From the NCBI GenBank assembly GCA_964525625.1, contig CAZGKY010000081.1, forward strand, positions 1-9,567: a DNA stretch of 9,567 nucleotides, given 5' to 3'. Source of the DNA: Stramentimicrobium sp964525625. Lineage in GTDB: Bacteria; Atribacterota; Phoenicimicrobiia; Phoenicimicrobiales; Stramentimicrobiaceae. Shown here piece after piece: positions 1-7,083 of this stretch. Below the pieces are notes generated by a model. That model saw only the letters and a list, made by a program, of their open reading frames with translations. It was not told the origin of the DNA and searched no databases. Each line of letters starts with the position of its first letter. The stretch's first letter is position 1. Position numbers and translations under genes: made by a program.

Positions 1-783
1 TTCTGCTGCCAAAATATATTCTGGATTTTGATAAATCTACTTCCACATTTAAATCTAGTTAATTTAAAGCATAGGAAATTGATACTTAATAAAAAGGTTT
101 TCGACTAATACTGAAGAACAAGCATTGACAGGTTTCTATGTTTGTTTCACTTAAAATTTCAATCCGGTTTTCTTTATAAAAATATCAGGATAGCTTTCAT
201 TCATTTTTATTTTTCATTTCTCCTTCAAATTCACTTCTGTTAATCTGATAAATTCTGCATCACTAATTTTCATTTTAAATAAAGGATAGAAGTTTCCGAA
301 ATTTCCTAATAAATATAGAACTGCTAAATAGATAATAATTGTTTAATTAATCTCAAAGTAAACGAAAATACGGAATGGGCTAACTTATATAGTTTCATTT
401 TATGATTATATTAACTTACTATCGGAGGATACAAAAAAATTGCCTTTATTTCCGTTCTTACAGGCGGGTAATTCTCACTTGGGTAAAAAGAGATATGATA
501 TAGTTCAGACAACCTAGCGCAGGATATTGACTTCCAATGATATCCAATAAGAAATATAAATAATATAAATATAGACGAAATTAATAAAGAGAATATACTA
601 AATCCAGTAGATTTGAAAAATACAGATTAACAGATTGCAGAATGAGCTATTGAAGCTCAATGTCTCAAAAAATAAAGTAAATAGAAAAACAGATTGTTAG
701 CAAAGCTCAAAGTAGTTTCGAGTAAATTTCGTGCTTAAATAGCTTAACAGTTTCCAAGTACATTTTTATATGAGGTAACAGGT
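1..783. other. AT-rich stretch with no supportable gene
   Basis: No open frame of useful length exists on either strand, and no tRNA, riboswitch core, CRISPR or long repeat was seen. Two frames give protein-like fragments when stops are ignored: minus strand about 360 to 1, and plus strand about 439 to 835. Their stop density is what random AT-rich DNA gives, so I do not call pseudogenes. The stretch lies beyond the terminator of the lipoprotein gene and may be spacer or very old debris. Confidence 0.5.
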
Positions 784-817
784 AAAAAAGGCAGAAATCA
801 CTTAGGAGAACTGCCTT
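784..817 (-). terminator. Rho-independent terminator of the lipoprotein gene
   Basis: On the minus strand, arms AAGGCAG (817-811) and CTGCCTT (794-788) form a 7-bp stem with a 16-nt loop. The 3' arm runs into a T tract ending at 784. It begins 18 bp beyond the stop codon of the lipoprotein gene, the expected place for the end of a single-gene transcript. The loop is rather large, which lowers confidence slightly. Confidence 0.75.
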
Positions 818-835
818 GACTAAACCATCATTAGA

Positions 836-2122
836 CTAGGGATTGTTATCTTCGATCATGCTTATGTAAATTGAATTGGTTATTACTCCTGGGGTTACTA
901 ATATAGTTATAGGAAAACTGTCTATATATCCAAATGCCTCAACGATAAGAACGTAAGTTCCTATCGGAAGCTGTTCCAGCAAAAAACTACCGGAAATATC
1001 AGTTTCAGTTGAGATAATAAAGTTATAGGTACTTCCCCCTGCTAAGGTAGCAGTAACTGTTGCCCCCTGGATCGGAGAACCAGTACCGTTATCTAATACT
1101 AATCCAGAAATCCCTCCTGGTTCTTGAATCAAAAAAACAACATCAATTTTGGTATTTTCACCAACTTTCACTTCAATACTTGCTGAGAAGTCATCGTAAC
1201 TTTCTGTATGCACATGAATTGTATAAATATCTGTCGGTACATTGAATAAAATAAATGATCCATCAGCCAAGGTACTGGTTGTATTTTCAAAAAGGTATGA
1301 CCCGCCAATTAGTTTAATTTCTGCTCCCTCTATTCCTGTTAATGCTAAATTTGTACTGTCATAATAAGATACGTTACCGGAAACTGAACCTGTCAAACCT
1401 GTAAGATCGTCATCAGAAGTTGAATAGGTCTCAGAGGAGAGGCCGATTACCGGTTTCATAAGGTATTTCCCGTTTCCCAATTTGACTACTGATTTACTGG
1501 CATTAAAATCAATAGTCAACTTGGTGATATTACCTGCTACAATCTCAAAGGGATGATTAAGTTTGATTCCTGTTAGTGCACTGCTGGGAATCTCCAGCGA
1601 CTCGGTTACCTCCCTTTCATCTCTCAATAGGACTAATTCAGCCTTCTCTGTTAAAAAGATTCTGAGCTGAGTATAGGTATTGGATTCCATATCCAAAGAT
1701 GCTAAAAGAACTGACGTATTCTGGAGATCCATAAGGTTAATACTATAGCCTGGATCCCACTCCTTTAATATTGCCCAATAACCATCTTTTACCTCCTCTT
1801 CATCACTGGCAATATGAACTTCTATTCTGGAGATACAAATATTTACTTCCAGATACTGTTCCTCAAGATTGGGGGGTTCATTTCCTTCAGGAAGACCACC
1901 GACAAAATCAGGTGGTTTCTTATAGCCTTCTGAACTATTGGTCAGATAAACCTTTAAGTTACCTTTTGTATTGCTTCCAGTTAACGGATCCTGGTCATTT
2001 GAACTAATATTTGTTATTACTGAACTTAAGCCATTACCCGGAAGTATTATTTCGTTCATACAACCGGTCAGTAAAAAGAGACTAGTGATTGCCAAAATTG
2101 CTGTTAAAATATATCGATTCAT
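836..2122 (-). CDS. Surface lipoprotein with DUF4382 and two carboxypeptidase-regulatory-like repeats
   Basis: This is a 428-residue exported lipoprotein. Residues 1-20 are a signal peptide with the lipobox LLTGC, so Cys21 should be lipidated. Residues about 53-226 match the DUF4382 pattern: GNLKVYLTN at the start, paired strands around YLEVNICISRIEVHI, then KLTIDFNA and YLMKPVI at the end. Residues about 245-333 and 336-424 are two copies of the CarboxypepD_reg-like beta-sandwich, each with G(A)xVxGxV, a DGSF/SGSF turn and a Y-x-[IL]-x-V ending. No catalytic motif is visible. Such domains are common in extracellular binding or matrix proteins, but the ligand is unknown. The start is firm: AAGGAGG sits 5 nt before the ATG. 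The gene stands alone between a c-di-GMP riboswitch and a terminator, so c-di-GMP control is the best functional clue. A role in attachment or biofilm is inference. Confidence 0.9.
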   Translation of the reverse strand: MNRYILTAILAITSLFLLTGCMNEIILPGNGLSSVITNISSNDQDPLTGSNTKGNLKVYLTNSSEGYKKPPDFVGGLPEGNEPPNLEEQYLEVNICISRIEVHIASDEEEVKDGYWAILKEWDPGYSINLMDLQNTSVLLASLDMESNTYTQLRIFLTEKAELVLLRDEREVTESLEIPSSALTGIKLNHPFEIVAGNITKLTIDFNASKSVVKLGNGKYLMKPVIGLSSETYSTSDDDLTGLTGSVSGNVSYYDSTNLALTGIEGAEIKLIGGSYLFENTTSTLADGSFILFNVPTDIYTIHVHTESYDDFSASIEVKVGENTKIDVVFLIQEPGGISGLVLDNGTGSPIQGATVTATLAGGSTYNFIISTETDISGSFLLEQLPIGTYVLIVEAFGYIDSFPITILVTPGVITNSIYISMIEDNNP

Positions 2123-2150
2123 TTTTTCCTCCTTAAAGTTATTCTAAAAC

Positions 2151-2191
2151 AAAAAAAGCTGGCAGTCTGGCGGTCATTGTAGTTAACTACC
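2151..2191 (-). terminator. Possible conditional terminator of the c-di-GMP riboswitch
   Basis: After the aptamer the minus strand has a seven-T tract (2157-2151). An alternative hairpin can form just before it: GGTAGTT (2191-2185) with GACTGCC (2167-2161), seven pairs including two G-T wobbles. Its 5' arm is part of aptamer helix P3 and its 3' arm contains the closing strand of P1, so it cannot coexist with the folded aptamer. The 17-nt loop and the three bases between stem and T tract make it a weak hairpin, so this is a proposal. Confidence 0.4.
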
Positions 2192-2240
2192 TTAGACCCA
2201 TGACTTTGCGTCCTGTCCTTTCGGGCAGTTTGCCTTTATC
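2160..2240 (-). ncRNA. Cyclic di-GMP-I (GEMM) riboswitch aptamer
   Basis: Reading the minus strand, the conserved GEMM blocks occur in order: GGCAAAC (2234-2228), a helix capped by a GAAA tetraloop (CCGAAAGG), GGACGCAAAGTC, GGGTCTAAG, the hairpin GTAG-TTAA-CTAC, then CAATGACC and CAGACTGCC. GGTC and GACC close P3 around the tetraloop-receptor internal loop. GGCA at the start pairs with TGCC at the end as P1. P2 carries one C-A mismatch. The element lies in the 5' leader of the lipoprotein gene, about 40 nt before its ATG. The ligand in this family is cyclic di-GMP, or cGAMP in the GEMM-Ib subgroup. The first G of GGCAAAC appears to be the c-di-GMP-type base at the discriminating position, but this rests on my memory of the numbering. 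Confidence 0.92.
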
Positions 2241-2294
2241 AACTTTTGCCATTTCTATATTCAATTAATTGGATATCTATATTAATTTTTCATT

Positions 2295-2323
2295 AAATTA
2301 TCATTTTTCGACAGAAAAGTCAA
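2295..2323 (-). promoter_or_regulatory. Sigma-70-type promoter for the riboswitch-lipoprotein unit
   Basis: The minus strand has -35 TTGACT (2323-2318), a 17-bp spacer and -10 TAATTT (2300-2295), with a TGA extended -10 directly before it. Transcription would start near 2288, giving a leader that holds the complete c-di-GMP aptamer before the lipoprotein start. Confidence 0.75.
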
Positions 2324-2369
2324 GTTTTCTTATAAAGTAGTTCGTGTTAACAACTTGTGGGTACTTTCC

Positions 2370-2413
2370 CTTACCTTAAAAATTATTAAAATAAAATAAA
2401 GTGAAAAGGTAAG
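2370..2413. repeat. 8-bp inverted repeat between transposase remnant and promoter
   Basis: CTTACCTT (2370-2377) and AAGGTAAG (2406-2413) are perfect reverse complements separated by 28 AT-rich bases. No T tract follows on either strand, so it is not a convincing terminator. It could be an operator or chance. Confidence 0.3.
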
Positions 2414-2457
2414 TGATAATTAGTCAATTCTAACAGTAGAATAGCAATAATAATCAT

Positions 2458-3015
2458 TTAATGGTGCCATCTATTTCCAGAAGAGGAGTTCTGATTGAAC
2501 TGGGGTAGAGGTTTATTTGATGGCTTCATCTAAGTTCTGGTCAAAGGGGTATTCTTCTTGTCTTTGAATCTGAGTAACATAAAATTGTTACTGCCTGTGC
2601 ATACCTTCAAAGCTTACCGCATCACGGTAACAGTACTCAAGATATCTTTGGGCGTTACGATAGCTGCCGGCTATGAAGAAGAACAGACTGGTGATCTTCT
2701 GTTAATGCATACTCATACGCTCTTGGGTTTTAATCCAAAAGTTTCATCTAATTGAGTACTATGCTGCCCTTCTTAATCCCGGCAGAGATGCTAGTGATAG
2801 ATGATATTTCCCGGGAGGGTCAACCGGTATCTGTCGCGCCCTCCACAGTGGGAAACTTCTCCTATCCTATTGTTTTTTTTCAATCGATGCTCAAGGATCT
2901 GTAGTATTTCGCATAGAATATACTGGACAATGATTTTGGTTAATGGAAAGGTAAATTGCTCCAGGTACTGAAAATCGAGCTCTTCTTCTGGCATAGTCAC
3001 CTGTAGAGAGTACAA
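2458..3015 (-). pseudogene. Decayed ISLre2/UPF0236-like transposase, N-terminal half
   Basis: Fragments of one protein appear in order but in three minus-strand frames. From 3015 to 2793 an open piece carries an amphipathic N-terminal part followed by a basic segment ending RYRLTLPGNIIYH, as before the first conserved region of these transposases. The same frame, past two stops, gives LDETFGLKPKS (2751-2719), matching the family's 'LDExLGLKPR' block. A second frame (2671-2591) gives GSYRNAQRYLEYCYRDAVS, matching 'SYREAAxYLxxxxGxxVS'. The same frame later gives PVQSELLF (2503-2480), then a third frame gives IDGTIK (2474-2457), the first catalytic-Asp motif of the type 'xEADGTxV'. Everything after that motif is missing. 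At least two frameshifts and several stops make it non-functional. Family assignment is from motif memory. The insertion is old: no clear terminal repeats or target duplication could be found. Confidence 0.65.
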
Positions 3016-3187
3016 GGTAATAGTGAAAAAGATAATTCTTTCCTTATTAGGTAGTTTTATCTTCTTTTAGACAAAGAATGTTTCTTCTTTTTCTTTTTGT
3101 TTTATGCTATGAGGTTTGTCTACTTTTTTGTTGATTAGTTGACAAGTGATATTCTAAGAATACCTACTGAAATTTTACACTATCGAT
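3016..3187. other. Gap between TIM-barrel gene and transposase remnant
   Basis: This gap holds a pyrimidine-rich tract on the plus strand (about 3048-3107) and an 8-bp inverted repeat, TAGACAAA with TTTGTCTA. No hairpin with a T tract follows the end of the TIM-barrel gene on the minus strand, so the 3' end of the long operon is not visible here. Part of it may be the worn end of the insertion sequence. Confidence 0.4.
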
Positions 3188-4288
3188 TTAAAGAGCATGG
3201 TCAGAAGAAAAGGGGGATCTTTTCTTTATTTTATGATTACTCTTAACACTCTCAGTTAATTCTTTTACTAATTGCAAGCTGTATTGATAAAACCTTTTAT
3301 AACGAGGCTTTAATTCCAAACATATTACCCCATGGTAATTTACCAATAAAGGAAATATCTTATCATAAGGTATTTCTCCCCACCCCATGGGCATATGTAA
3401 ATCTCCAATACCAAATTGGATTAGGTTTATATCGACATCCTCATTGGATATTTTTGGTTTTCCAAAACAATCATGAATATGAATATGTTTCAGGTAAGGA
3501 AGTGCCAATTTCACAGAATCTAGAAAGGAAAAATGATAATACCTAGAAGCCAGGAAAGCATGACCAAAATCAAGAGCAATTCCTACATTATGATGGTTGA
3601 TATATTTTATCTGTTCTACCAAATATTCTATTTTACTGCTATAATTATATCTACTAATTTCCCTCAAGAAAACTGATTTTGACTGCTGGTGGTGAAGATT
3701 AAGGGGAAGAAAATTGATACTATGGTGGATATTTTTTGATAATTCCCAAAAAAATTCTTCTTCTATATCAGGAGAGGAATTTTCTACGGCAATAGCAACA
3801 TTCAGTTTATGGGCAAAAGAACCTAACTCCTGTAAAGTTTTCGCTTCTATCTTTTTTAACCGCTCAATTCTTTGCCTGGAGGGAATCTTTAAAATCCCAT
3901 TCTGACTGATGGTCTCCTTACCTACCTTTTCTCTTAACGGAATTTTTCCACCATGATAGACAAAAATTTCTGCACCAATAGTATGGGCAAATTCAATACC
4001 AGCTTGAAATATATCTCTGTGTAATTTAAAATTGTGATAATCCATCAAATTCAGTAAATTAGGTCCATGTACTGTGTATTTGAGTTGAAAATTTTTCAGA
4101 ATGTCAGCGATAATTTTAGTCTGTAAACGATTTAATTTGCCCTTGATAATGGCATCAACACCATGAACTGGTATTTCTACATAGTCAAAACCCATACCCT
4201 GAATTTCAGTTAAAGACTTTTCTAAGAGATCAAGATCTCCATCAATGGTTGGAGCATCAATATTGATTCCAATACCTTTTATCTTCAT
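3188..4288 (-). CDS. Sugar isomerase/AP-endonuclease-like TIM-barrel protein
   Basis: The 366-residue protein belongs to the xylose isomerase-like TIM-barrel superfamily (AP_endonuc_2 fold). Metal- and substrate-type residues sit at the ends of successive strands: His74 in YTVHGPN, His112 in FVYHGG, Glu169 in IAVENSS, Asp240 and His243 in ALDFGHAF, His272 in HIHIHD, a GWGEIPYDKI segment near 302-311 and Glu325 in CLELKP. This is the usual divalent-metal set. Members isomerise or epimerise sugars or inositols, or cut abasic DNA, and the substrate cannot be told from sequence. It is longer than the usual 260-300 residues, with extra Asn/His-rich sequence around 186-233 and a basic tail. The start lacks a strong Shine-Dalgarno: AGGGAGG lies 18 nt upstream, which is too far. 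It follows the HD gene by 48 bp on the same strand. Confidence 0.85.
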   Translation of the reverse strand: MKIKGIGINIDAPTIDGDLDLLEKSLTEIQGMGFDYVEIPVHGVDAIIKGKLNRLQTKIIADILKNFQLKYTVHGPNLLNLMDYHNFKLHRDIFQAGIEFAHTIGAEIFVYHGGKIPLREKVGKETISQNGILKIPSRQRIERLKKIEAKTLQELGSFAHKLNVAIAVENSSPDIEEEFFWELSKNIHHSINFLPLNLHHQQSKSVFLREISRYNYSSKIEYLVEQIKYINHHNVGIALDFGHAFLASRYYHFSFLDSVKLALPYLKHIHIHDCFGKPKISNEDVDINLIQFGIGDLHMPMGWGEIPYDKIFPLLVNYHGVICLELKPRYKRFYQYSLQLVKELTESVKSNHKIKKRSPFSSDHAL

Positions 4289-4336
4289 AATTCTTTTTAC
4301 TTAGAACCTCCCTCAGTTTATCCCTTACTTTTACCC

Positions 4337-5014
4337 TTACTTTTGCCCTCGCCACTCTTGATAAAAACGCCTCAAATATTCCTTTAAAAAATTATGTCGG
4401 TCCTGGGCTAATTTTTTACCATAAGTAGTATACATCATATCCTTTAATTTTAATAATTTTTCATAAAAATGATTGATTGAAGGATCATTAGTAGTTTTAT
4501 ATTCCTCGCAGGATAGATGAGGATGGGGAGGTATCCTTGGATCATAGATAGGTCTATGATAAAAACCGCCATAGGTGAAGACGCGGGCAATACCAATAGC
4601 TCCCATAGCGTCAAGTTTATCGGCATCACTTACTACTTGAAATTCTAAACTCTTCTTTTCTACCTTATCATTGTCAACCTGGGAAAGAGTGTTCATAAAG
4701 GAAATATTACTAGTAATAGCACTTATCTGTCGAATTTGAGAAGAATTAAGCGGTAGGGAATATAAATACTGAGCAACTTTCTCCTGACCTAGTTTTTCAT
4801 CACCAGCAAAAAATTTATAATCACCAATATCATGGAGCAGGGCAGCCATTTCCACAATAAAAAGGTTTGCCCCTTCTTCTTGTGCTATCTTTACAGATAG
4901 CCTCCTTACTCGATAGGTATGCCACCAATCATGACCGGTAGCTTCTTGCTGAAAAACATCTTGCACAAATTTTTCAGTTTTTTCAATTATTTGACTAGTT
5001 GGTAAGTTCACCAT
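4337..5014 (-). CDS. HD-domain metal-dependent phosphohydrolase, YpgQ/YedJ type
   Basis: The 225-residue protein has the full HD metal site. His28 and His32 lie in GHDWWHTYRVRRLS, His61-Asp62 in AALLHDIGDYK, and the distal Asp130/Asp132 in SDADKLDAMGAIGIARVF. The segment FTYGGFYHRPIYDP right after it is typical of the YpgQ/YedJ group. B. subtilis YpgQ is reported as a nucleotide pyrophosphohydrolase, so a cytoplasmic housecleaning or nucleotide-hydrolysing role is likely, though substrate is not fixed by these motifs. The start codon ATG has no obvious Shine-Dalgarno and lies only 24 bp after the LiaF-like gene, suggesting translational coupling. Length is normal for the family. Confidence 0.88.
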   Translation of the reverse strand: MVNLPTSQIIEKTEKFVQDVFQQEATGHDWWHTYRVRRLSVKIAQEEGANLFIVEMAALLHDIGDYKFFAGDEKLGQEKVAQYLYSLPLNSSQIRQISAITSNISFMNTLSQVDNDKVEKKSLEFQVVSDADKLDAMGAIGIARVFTYGGFYHRPIYDPRIPPHPHLSCEEYKTTNDPSINHFYEKLLKLKDMMYTTYGKKLAQDRHNFLKEYLRRFYQEWRGQK

Positions 5015-5038
5015 GCCTATAAATTAAATTACATTATA

Positions 5039-5554
5039 TTATGGTTTAATAATCTTTAGTTGACCGAAAATGACATTAGCTTCGATATCCAGATGTGGCT
5101 CACCAGATTCAATTTTCCCCAGCCGGTATTCTGTTGAACCAATAAAGTTTACCGATTGGTCTGGCAATTGTAAACTACCAAATACAGAACTAGCGTGAAT
5201 TGCTGATGGAATTTCCGGATTAAGTATTAACCTGCCTGAGCCAAAAATTACATTCAGCTTGATTTTTTTAGTTGATACTGGTGATGGTAAATCATGGAGA
5301 TCCATTATACCTTCAGCAAAAATGATATTCTTTTCTTTAAAAGGTTCACTTAAATCAATCTTCTTTCGATCAAAAATAACTTCATGATTGCCTCCAAATT
5401 GCCCAAATAAAATAACCATACCTAAAATCACCAGAGCTACACCGGGAAAGAGGCGAAAAAAGTTCACCTTTATTCCTAAAAAATTAGCTAACAACAGTAT
5501 AAAGCCAATTATTAAAAGAATAATACCGCTTATCACACTACCTGTTATTCTCAT
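5039..5554 (-). CDS. LiaF-like membrane protein (two TM helices plus FG-repeat beta domain)
   Basis: The 171-residue protein starts with two hydrophobic helices (about 6-26 and 35-53) separated by a short linker, the usual N-terminal unit of LiaF/YvqF-like proteins. The C-terminal domain (about 75-171) is beta-rich with three repeated turns, VIFGSGRL (102-109), VFGSLQLP (124-131) and VIFGQLKI (161-168), the pattern of the LiaF C-terminal (DUF2154-like) domain. In Bacillus, LiaF keeps the LiaRS envelope-stress two-component system off, but no sensor kinase or regulator is present here and the protein has fewer helices than LiaF itself. An envelope-associated role is therefore inferred. Start: AAAGGGAAG precedes ATG at normal spacing. 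It lies 101 bp after the methyltransferase gene with no terminator visible between. Confidence 0.8.
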   Translation of the reverse strand: MRITGSVISGIILLIIGFILLLANFLGIKVNFFRLFPGVALVILGMVILFGQFGGNHEVIFDRKKIDLSEPFKEKNIIFAEGIMDLHDLPSPVSTKKIKLNVIFGSGRLILNPEIPSAIHASSVFGSLQLPDQSVNFIGSTEYRLGKIESGEPHLDIEANVIFGQLKIIKP

Positions 5555-5655
5555 CTTGTCTTCCCTTTCTTTTTACATAATTATTAAAAATCTTATAACT
5601 ATAATACATCACTTTCATTATAATTAAAATAGATCAATGATAAAAGATAACTTCC

Positions 5656-6330
5656 TTATTTTTGCCAAAGTATACAGAAAAAACCTCCACTTTTGTGGCG
5701 GGAAAATTCCTCTTCTTTGGCCATACTAATTTCTGATTCAGGTAAATCAGGTGGTATAAAAAGACATTCTCTAATATCTACTAAAGCCTCTTTTTTAATC
5801 TTACTTAACTCTTCAGGGGCTTTAAAATGGGCATACCGAAATACCCTTACTTTTTTCTGATATTCTGTATCCTGATATAATTTTCCCCAGTCACTATCCC
5901 TGTTGATGGTGCCTACCAGAATAGAACCTCCCTTTTTACACACTCGAAACATTTCTGAAATCATCCTGGGGTAATCAGAAATAAACTCAATAGTAGCCAT
6001 TGATAAAACACTATCAAAAGTATTATCCAAAAAATGTAAATTAAGACAATCCATTTCTTTAAATTCAATATCTAATTTTTCCTGCCTGGCTTTTTTACGT
6101 GCTTTGGCTAACATCTTCCGGGAGGTATCAACTCCAATAACCAATGCACCCTGCTGTGCTAGTTTTATACTGAAATTACCGGTTCCACAACCAACATCCA
6201 GGATATGCATTCCAGATTTTACTTTAAGGAGACTGAAAGCACATTCTGTTTCTACCTTATCAGCATGTTCTCCTATACTGGTTTCATACCATTTATCATA
6301 ATTTTCTACTTCCTGATCAAATAAGGCCAA
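5656..6330 (-). CDS. Class I SAM-dependent methyltransferase
   Basis: The 224-residue protein has a clear Rossmann methyltransferase fold. Motif I is LDVGCGTGNF (44-53), the acidic residue for the SAM ribose is Asp68 in VIGVDTS, a motif around MDCLNL (93-98) follows, and FDSVLSMATIEFI (105-117) is the strand-4 region, as in the Methyltransf_11 group. The C-terminus ends GGFFCILWQK, a beta hairpin seen in many relatives. The methyl acceptor is unknown. It starts at TTG: no ATG or GTG lies near, and MALFDQEVENYDKWYE is a typical beginning. GGAG is 12 nt upstream, a long spacing that predicts modest translation. The gene begins 18 bp after the ATPase stop, so it belongs to the TPP-controlled transcript. 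Whether it acts on thiamine precursors or was simply added to the operon is open. Confidence 0.88.
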   Translation of the reverse strand: MALFDQEVENYDKWYETSIGEHADKVETECAFSLLKVKSGMHILDVGCGTGNFSIKLAQQGALVIGVDTSRKMLAKARKKARQEKLDIEFKEMDCLNLHFLDNTFDSVLSMATIEFISDYPRMISEMFRVCKKGGSILVGTINRDSDWGKLYQDTEYQKKVRVFRYAHFKAPEELSKIKKEALVDIRECLFIPPDLPESEISMAKEEEFSRHKSGGFFCILWQK

Positions 6331-6348
6331 AGGCTTTTTTTTCTCCTT

Positions 6349-7083
6349 TCAGGATAAATTTAACAAGATATGCCTTTTAATAAGATTAAATCGGGTTGAA
6401 GTAACAATTTCTCTTTCTCTTGGTTTGGGCAGTGGGATAGAAACCTCTTCTCTTATTCTCGCCGGTCGTTCAGTAAGAACATAAATGCGGTCTGAAAGAT
6501 AAATTGCCTCTTCGATATCATGAGTCACAAACAATACAGTGGCTTTGACTTTATCTACTACCTGCAATAGCCAGGATTGCATCTTGGAACGAGTTATAGC
6601 ATCTAATCCAGCAAAAGGTTCATCCAGTAATACTATATCTTTGGAGAACATATAGGTTCTCAGTAGTGCTGCTCTCTGTCTCATACCTCCTGAGAGCTGA
6701 AAAGGATATTTATATTCAAAACCTTCTAAGCCAAAGAGTTTGAGATAAGGGATAACCTTCTTTCGGGCTTCGGTAACAGTTTCTCCTTTAATAATTAAGG
6801 GTAAAATGGTATTATCGATAACCTTCTTCCAGGGTAATAATAAATCCTTCTGATACATATAACTAACCTGTCCAACTTTACCGGTACAATCCTGCCCATC
6901 AATATAAACCTTTCCCTTATCAATAGATACTATCCCGGCTATCATATTGAAGATGGTGCTCTTACCACAACCACTGGGTCCGATTAAAGTGACAAATTCA
7001 TTCTTATTCAGATAAAAAGAAACATCATCAATAATGGGCATCCCCTCATACGTTTGTATGAAATGACTGACTCTTAATTTAAT
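6349..7083 (-). CDS. thiZ: ABC transporter ATPase for thiamine precursor uptake (ThiZ-like), probable ATT start
   Basis: This cytoplasmic ATPase powers the importer. Numbering from the ATT at 7083 gives 244 residues. Walker A is GPSGCGKST (35-43), the Q-loop Gln78 lies in YMYQKD, the signature is LSGGM (130-134), Walker B is IVLLDEP (150-156) and the switch His188 is in VTHDIEEA. It matches the SsuB/TauB/ThiZ branch. The first ATG in frame (7041) would remove strand 1 and the A-loop Tyr12 and has no spaced ribosome site. Upstream, the frame continues with KLRVSHFIQTYEG, a normal ABC start, back to ATT at 7083. AGGAG lies 7 nt before that ATT. No ATG, GTG or TTG is available between. The ATT shares one base with the TAA stop of the binding-protein gene, implying coupled translation. 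Confidence 0.88.
   Translation of the reverse strand: MKLRVSHFIQTYEGMPIIDDVSFYLNKNEFVTLIGPSGCGKSTIFNMIAGIVSIDKGKVYIDGQDCTGKVGQVSYMYQKDLLLPWKKVIDNTILPLIIKGETVTEARKKVIPYLKLFGLEGFEYKYPFQLSGGMRQRAALLRTYMFSKDIVLLDEPFAGLDAITRSKMQSWLLQVVDKVKATVLFVTHDIEEAIYLSDRIYVLTERPARIREEVSIPLPKPREREIVTSTRFNLIKRHILLNLS

Noticed and set aside
1..360. Minus-strand frame with KISDAEFIRLTE, faintly like a CheR N-terminus, and further fragments down to the window edge
   Set aside because: The likeness covers only a dozen residues, stops are as frequent as by chance, and no ribosome site precedes the ATG.
439..835. Plus-strand frame giving protein-like text such as KKIAFISVLTGG and later a basic helical stretch, with stops that C-to-T changes from Gln or Arg codons could explain
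   Set aside because: About 12 stops in 135 codons is what random AT-rich DNA gives, and no family could be recognised with confidence.
2558..2755. 65-codon plus-strand open frame
   Set aside because: It is antisense to the transposase remnant, where the minus strand carries ordered family motifs.
3120..3187. TATTCTTAGAATA palindrome as operon terminator
   Set aside because: The palindrome leaves no room for a loop and has no T tract after it.
5555..5655. Promoter for the LiaF-like gene (TATAAT and TATTAT on the minus strand)
   Set aside because: Neither has a convincing -35 box at 16-18 bp, and such hexamers are common in this AT-rich DNA.
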